DNA from: Streptomyces sp. NBC_01296 | Lineage (GTDB): Bacteria; Actinomycetota; Actinomycetes; Streptomycetales; Streptomycetaceae | Assembly: GCF_035984415.1 (NCBI RefSeq) | Contig: NZ_CP130720.1 | Span: 8,184,001 to 8,248,000, forward strand | Direction: 5' to 3' | Length of the DNA stretch: 64,000 nt | Shown here: in pieces, positions 60,514 through 64,000 of the stretch | Numbering within the stretch: position 1 is the stretch's first letter | Layout of the letters: each line of letters begins with the position of its first letter | Notes under the pieces: model-generated | Seen by the model: only the letters and a program-made list of their open reading frames with translations | What the model was told of the DNA's origin: nothing | Database searches by the model: none | Program-made: the position numbers and the translations under genes

Positions 60514-62052
60514 ATGGACGACACCACCGAACACTTCCGCAGCCACGTGGAAGAGATTCTTGACGCCCTGGGGAAAGACCCCGACCGTGAGGCCCTGGTA
60601 CACGGGAGCCGGCGCGTGAGCGCGGGTGAATTGCGCGGCCTCGTCTACGGCATGGCCCGCGCGCTGCACTCCCAGGGGGTCCGGCGTGGGCAGACGGTCA
60701 CCCTTCTCTCCGGCAACCTTCCCGAGACGATCGCGGCCCGCTACGCCGCCGGGCTGCTCGGCTGCGCCGTGAACCACCTCTACGCGGGCCTTTCGGCCGA
60801 TGTGCACGCCGACATCCTCCGGGACGTCGAGACCCGGGCGCTGATCGTCGACCCGGCCCACCGCGAGCGCGCCGCCGACCTGGCCCGGCGGGTGCCGCCG
60901 GCACGGGTGTCGGTCCTGGGGGCAGGCGGCGACGCGGGCCCGGATCTGGTGGAGCTCGCCGCCGAGGAGTCCACCGAGGTGTTACCGGGATCGGCGCATC
61001 CGCAGGACATCTGCACCATTCGCCACACCGGTGGGACCACCGGTCATCCCAAGGCCATCTGCACGACCTTCGAACAGTGGGTGTCGGTCGGATCGGACTG
61101 GCCCGAGGGCGGGCAGGTCAGGGCCCTGGTGTGCACCACCCTCGCGCACGCGGCAGGCCTCATGGCGGACACCACGCTGCACCGCGGCGGCACCGTCGTC
61201 CTGCAGGACGAGTTCGAACCGGGTGCCGTGCTCGCCGCCATCGAACGCGAGCGCATCTCCCACGTGTTCCTGCTGCCACCGCTCCTCTATCAGTTGATGG
61301 ACCACCCCGACGTCGACCGCACCGACACCTCCAGCCTGCGCATGCTCACCTACGGGGGCTGCGCCTCCTCCCCGACCCGCCTCGCGGCGGCGGTCCGGCG
61401 CTTCGGCCCCGTGCTGAACCAGTTCTACGGCCAGAACGAAGCCGGCGGCATCAGCATGCTCTCGCCCGAAGACCACGATCCGCGGCGCCCGGAGCTGCTG
61501 CGAACCGCCGGGAAGATCATGGAAGGCGTTGAGGTCGCCGTCCGTGACGCCGACGGGCGGCACCTGCCCCCCGGCGAGCACGGCGAGCTGTGCGTACGTT
61601 CCCCGCACGTGATGAAGGGGTACTGGAAGCAGCCCGAGCTCACCGCGGAGGTACTGCGGGACGGTTGGCTGCACACCGGTGACATCGGGTTCGTCGACGC
61701 GGACGGCTACGTCACGATCGTCGACCGGCTGAAGGACATGATCGTGGTGGTGGGAGGCCACGTGTACACGGTGGAACTGGAGGACGTCCTGAACTCCCAT
61801 CCGCAGGTCCTGCAGAGCGCGGTGCTCGGAGTCCCCGACGCCAACCTCATGGAGCGGGTGCACGCGGTCGTCGTCCGCACGCCGGACGGCGACGTCGGCG
61901 AAAAGGAGCTGCGCGCCATGGTGCGGGAAAGGAAGGGCGCCATGTACGAGCCCGCGAGCATCACCTTCATCGACGCGCTGCCCCTGACCGACGCGGGCAA
62001 GCCGGACAAGAAGCTGCTCCGCGGCCGGGCGCTCGATCGTCGGGGCAAGTGA
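60514..62052 (+). CDS. Acyl-CoA synthetase (AMP-dependent ligase)
   Basis: 512 residues from ATG 60514, which has GGGGAT 5 nt upstream; ATG 60502 is also in frame. ANL-superfamily motifs: RHTGGTTGHPKA (phosphate loop, ~residue 173), FYGQNEAGGIS (~310), LHTGDIGFVDADGYVTIVDR (~390) and the catalytic Lys in DAGKPDKKLL at the end. It activates a carboxylic acid to the acyl-AMP and then acyl-CoA (medium-chain or aryl acid). No partner gene shows the substrate, and it is 31 kb from the lst operon. Confidence 0.9.
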   Translation: MDDTTEHFRSHVEEILDALGKDPDREALVHGSRRVSAGELRGLVYGMARALHSQGVRRGQTVTLLSGNLPETIAARYAAGLLGCAVNHLYAGLSADVHADILRDVETRALIVDPAHRERAADLARRVPPARVSVLGAGGDAGPDLVELAAEESTEVLPGSAHPQDICTIRHTGGTTGHPKAICTTFEQWVSVGSDWPEGGQVRALVCTTLAHAAGLMADTTLHRGGTVVLQDEFEPGAVLAAIERERISHVFLLPPLLYQLMDHPDVDRTDTSSLRMLTYGGCASSPTRLAAAVRRFGPVLNQFYGQNEAGGISMLSPEDHDPRRPELLRTAGKIMEGVEVAVRDADGRHLPPGEHGELCVRSPHVMKGYWKQPELTAEVLRDGWLHTGDIGFVDADGYVTIVDRLKDMIVVVGGHVYTVELEDVLNSHPQVLQSAVLGVPDANLMERVHAVVVRTPDGDVGEKELRAMVRERKGAMYEPASITFIDALPLTDAGKPDKKLLRGRALDRRGK

Positions 62053-62298
62053 ATCCCGAGACCCCTACCGCCCCCTGGGCGGAGCGCAAGCCTGCCGTGT
62101 GGGCGGGCGCGGCCCGGTCCGCCTGATCCCGGCAGCCGTGCGCCGGCCCCGGCGGAGAACCGGCCACATCGCCCCGCCGGGGTTCGACGTTGTGTGTGTG
62201 GGGCAGAGCGGAGCCGACCTCCCCGTGCGCGGATCTCCACCCCTGTCTCCACCCGTGGGTCCAGGTGCTGCGCGGCTGCTCACAGCAGGCTTGAGGGC

Positions 62299-62841
62299 AT
62301 GAACACGACCACATGGATCACCGACATCGCCCTCATCCTGATCGTCTTCCGGCAGCTGCGCGAAGGCCCGCTGACTCCGAAGTCCTACCTGCTCCCGCTC
62401 GGGATCGTGACGTTCGTGGGCTTCAGCTACCTCGACAACGTCCCCACGGGCGGCAACGACCTCGTCCTGATCGGTGCCCTCATGGCCGTCGGCGCGGCGC
62501 TCGGCATCGCCGGCGGTGTCTTCACCTGGATGCGGCGCGCGGACGGGCAGGTCCTGATCAAGGCCGGTGCGGTCTCGGCGGCACTGTGGGTGATCGGCAT
62601 GGGCGCCCGGCTGGGCTTCCAGGTCTGGGTCGACCACGGAGGCGCCGCCGACGTCGCGCGGTTCAGCGTGGACCACCGGATCACCGGCGCGCAGGCGTGG
62701 GTGGCGGCGCTGGTGCTGATGGCCCTGACCGAGGTGGTCACCCGGCTGGCCACGATCTTCCTCCGGAGCCGGCTGCTGACGCGTACGCAGCATTCCGCGG
62801 CGGCTGCGCAGACCGCCGTAGCTGCCGGTCGCAGGGCCTGA
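62299..62841 (+). CDS. Multi-pass membrane protein, DUF1453/CcdC-like
   Basis: 180 residues from ATG 62299 (GAGGGC upstream). Five hydrophobic segments: WITDIALILIVFRQL, YLLPLGIVTFVGFSYL, VLIGALMAVGAALGIAGGVF, AGAVSAALWVIGMGARLGF and AWVAALVLMALTEVVTRLA. In related genomes such genes sit directly before a NarL-type two-component system, as here (20 nt before the kinase start), suggesting joint expression. The function is unknown. Confidence 0.72.
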   Translation: MNTTTWITDIALILIVFRQLREGPLTPKSYLLPLGIVTFVGFSYLDNVPTGGNDLVLIGALMAVGAALGIAGGVFTWMRRADGQVLIKAGAVSAALWVIGMGARLGFQVWVDHGGAADVARFSVDHRITGAQAWVAALVLMALTEVVTRLATIFLRSRLLTRTQHSAAAAQTAVAAGRRA

Positions 62842-62861
62842 CCGTGGGTTATGGTCGCGGC

Positions 62862-64000
62862 ATGCCAGCACGAGAGGCGGACCGGCCCGTCGGGGTCGCC
62901 CGGCGGCGTCCGCTCGATCGAGGGGGACGGAGCGCCCGCTCCCAGTGGGTGCTGGTCGCGGCGGTCATCATCGCGGGGATCCTGACGATCCGGCCGATGG
63001 GCCTCAGCGGCCGCGGCCTGGCCGTCGTCGTTCTCTTCGTGGTCAATGGTGCGGTGCTGGCGGTGCGGCTCGTGCCCGAGTCCGCCGTCCCGGACCGGCT
63101 CGTCACGGTCTGGCTGGCGTTCGGCGTACTGGCGGCGGCCGCACTGATCGGCACCAGCCGCTCGGGGACGTCCTACCTCTTCGCGTTCTTCCTCGTCGCC
63201 TTCGCCGGGTCCCGCCTGGACACCAGAACGGCCCTGGTCCTCGCCGCATCCTGCAGCCTCTTGTGCGGCGGCGTGCTGTACCTCCAGGCCGAGCCGGGCG
63301 AGTACGCGACGACCGTCGTCGGCCTCGCGACCGGCGCCGCCGTTCTGGCCGGCATGGCCGGGCGAAGCCGGGCGCAGGCCACGCGGTCGGCGATCGCGGC
63401 GGCCGAATCCGCCGAGAAGGCCGCGCGGGCCGAAGCCCGGACGGCGGTACTGGCGGAGCGGACCCGGATCGCCCGGGACGTCCACGACGTACTCGCCCAC
63501 TCGCTCGCCGGGATCAACATGCAACTGGAACTGGTCGACGCGCTGATCGACACCGGAGACCTGGCCAAGATCCGGGAGGCCAACGGCAGAGCGCACAGCC
63601 TGGTCAGGGAGAGCCTCCGGCAGGCGCAGTGGACCGTGCACGCGCTGCGCGAAGACCATCTGCCGCTGCGCGAGAGCCTGACCGCGATGCTCGAATCCTC
63701 GGGCCACCACGATGCCCTCACCGTGGTCGGAGACGTCCGCGAACTGTCGGCGCAGTCGACGCAGTGCCTGCTGCGGATCGCCCAAGAGGCGCTGACCAAT
63801 GCCACCCGGCACGCCCCCGGCGGCGCAGTCGGCGTGGAGCTGACCTTCACCGAAGAGGCAACCGTACTGAGCGTGCGCAACCGGCCCGCGACGTTGCCGG
63901 TGGCCGCGGCCACCGGAAGCGGAATGGGACTGATCGGAATGCGCGAACGCATTGCCCTGCTCGGCGGCACCGTCACCACCGGACCCGTCACCACGGGGCC
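62862..64000 (+). CDS. NarL-type sensor histidine kinase (3' end off window)
   Basis: 380 residues are visible from ATG 62862; the frame is open at the window edge. Membrane segments VLVAAVIIAGILTI, LAVVVLFVVNGAVLAV, VTVWLAFGVLAAAALIG, YLFAFFLVAFAG, LVLAASCSLLCGGVLYL and VVGLATGAAVLAGMAG form an N-terminal sensor. HisKA_3 follows: AERTRIARDVHDVLAHSLAG with the phospho-accepting His near residue 210. The ATPase domain begins with LLRIAQEALTNATRHA (N box) and GSGMGLIGMRERI (G box). The partner response regulator should lie just beyond 64000. Confidence 0.9.
   Translation, partial: MPAREADRPVGVARRRPLDRGGRSARSQWVLVAAVIIAGILTIRPMGLSGRGLAVVVLFVVNGAVLAVRLVPESAVPDRLVTVWLAFGVLAAAALIGTSRSGTSYLFAFFLVAFAGSRLDTRTALVLAASCSLLCGGVLYLQAEPGEYATTVVGLATGAAVLAGMAGRSRAQATRSAIAAAESAEKAARAEARTAVLAERTRIARDVHDVLAHSLAGINMQLELVDALIDTGDLAKIREANGRAHSLVRESLRQAQWTVHALREDHLPLRESLTAMLESSGHHDALTVVGDVRELSAQSTQCLLRIAQEALTNATRHAPGGAVGVELTFTEEATVLSVRNRPATLPVAAATGSGMGLIGMRERIALLGGTVTTGPVTTG

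Noticed and set aside
60514..62052. Acyl-CoA synthetase as part of the lst pathway
   Set aside because: It is 31 kb away with many unrelated genes between, and the operon already has its own ANL enzyme with a different role.

Overview
The window is very GC-rich, strongly codon-biased actinobacterial DNA, most likely a Streptomyces chromosome arm. Pointers to this are a type VII secretion toxin locus, a mycothiol-dependent isomerase-type enzyme, an ECF41 sigma factor, a trypsin-STAND/trypco2 pair, an IS with a transposase of the type common in Streptomyces, and a complete lipstatin-type (lst) beta-lactone operon. No rRNA, tRNA or CRISPR array was recognised.

Layout. 1-3.7 kb: minus-strand T7SS locus with an SseB-like gene, a WXG100-like gene, a papain-fold toxin and a putative immunity gene cut by the window edge. 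3.9-8.5 kb: FAD monooxygenase, SGNH hydrolase, and an NDH-2-like flavoprotein coupled to an ECF41 sigma factor. 8.6-20.5 kb: accessory DNA full of relics (truncated hydrolase meeting an AraC tail, an IS with a frameshifted transposase, an integrase relic, a VOC gene with a nonsense codon), mixed with intact darcynin/NmrA/LysR, MDMPI, CbrC-like, C39-like, FabV and DUF1963-like genes. 20.75-29.7 kb: lstABCDEF, six tightly coupled plus-strand genes. In the described pathway LstA/LstB join two fatty acyl chains, LstD reduces the product, LstC closes the beta-lactone, LstE loads and attaches an amino acid and LstF supplies the formyl group. The expected product is a lipstatin/valilactone/panclicin-like lipase inhibitor.

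29.9-35.7 kb: a four-EF-hand protein, a thioredoxin-reductase-like flavoprotein without the CxxC pair, a small XRE/DUF2975 regulatory pair behind a perfect inverted repeat, a secreted sialidase-like protein and a DUF3224 gene. 35.8-43.1 kb: a minus-strand operon of an amino-acid-type ABC transporter and four LLM flavin monooxygenases (one decayed), inferred to take up and oxidise an organosulfur or similar substrate. 43.2-49.3 kb: VOC, Imm1-like, SDR, ABM-like genes, then a divergent membrane beta-propeller gene and a secreted tripeptidyl-peptidase-like gene around a 28-bp perfect palindrome. 49.4-52.7 kb: the trypsin/STAND/TPR protein with its trypco2 partner, a probable biological-conflict module. 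52.8-64 kb: DMT transporter/RpiR regulator, remnants of a MarR gene and of an isopropylmalate-synthase/dehydrogenase-like pair, a YafY/VOC divergent pair, a HEAT-repeat gene with two frameshifts, an acyl-CoA synthetase, a membrane protein and the start of a sensor histidine kinase.

The striking general property is gene decay: at least ten relics or lesions, some at points where genes are fused tail to tail, consistent with a rearranging chromosome arm. Single-base frameshifts could also be sequencing errors and are flagged as such.
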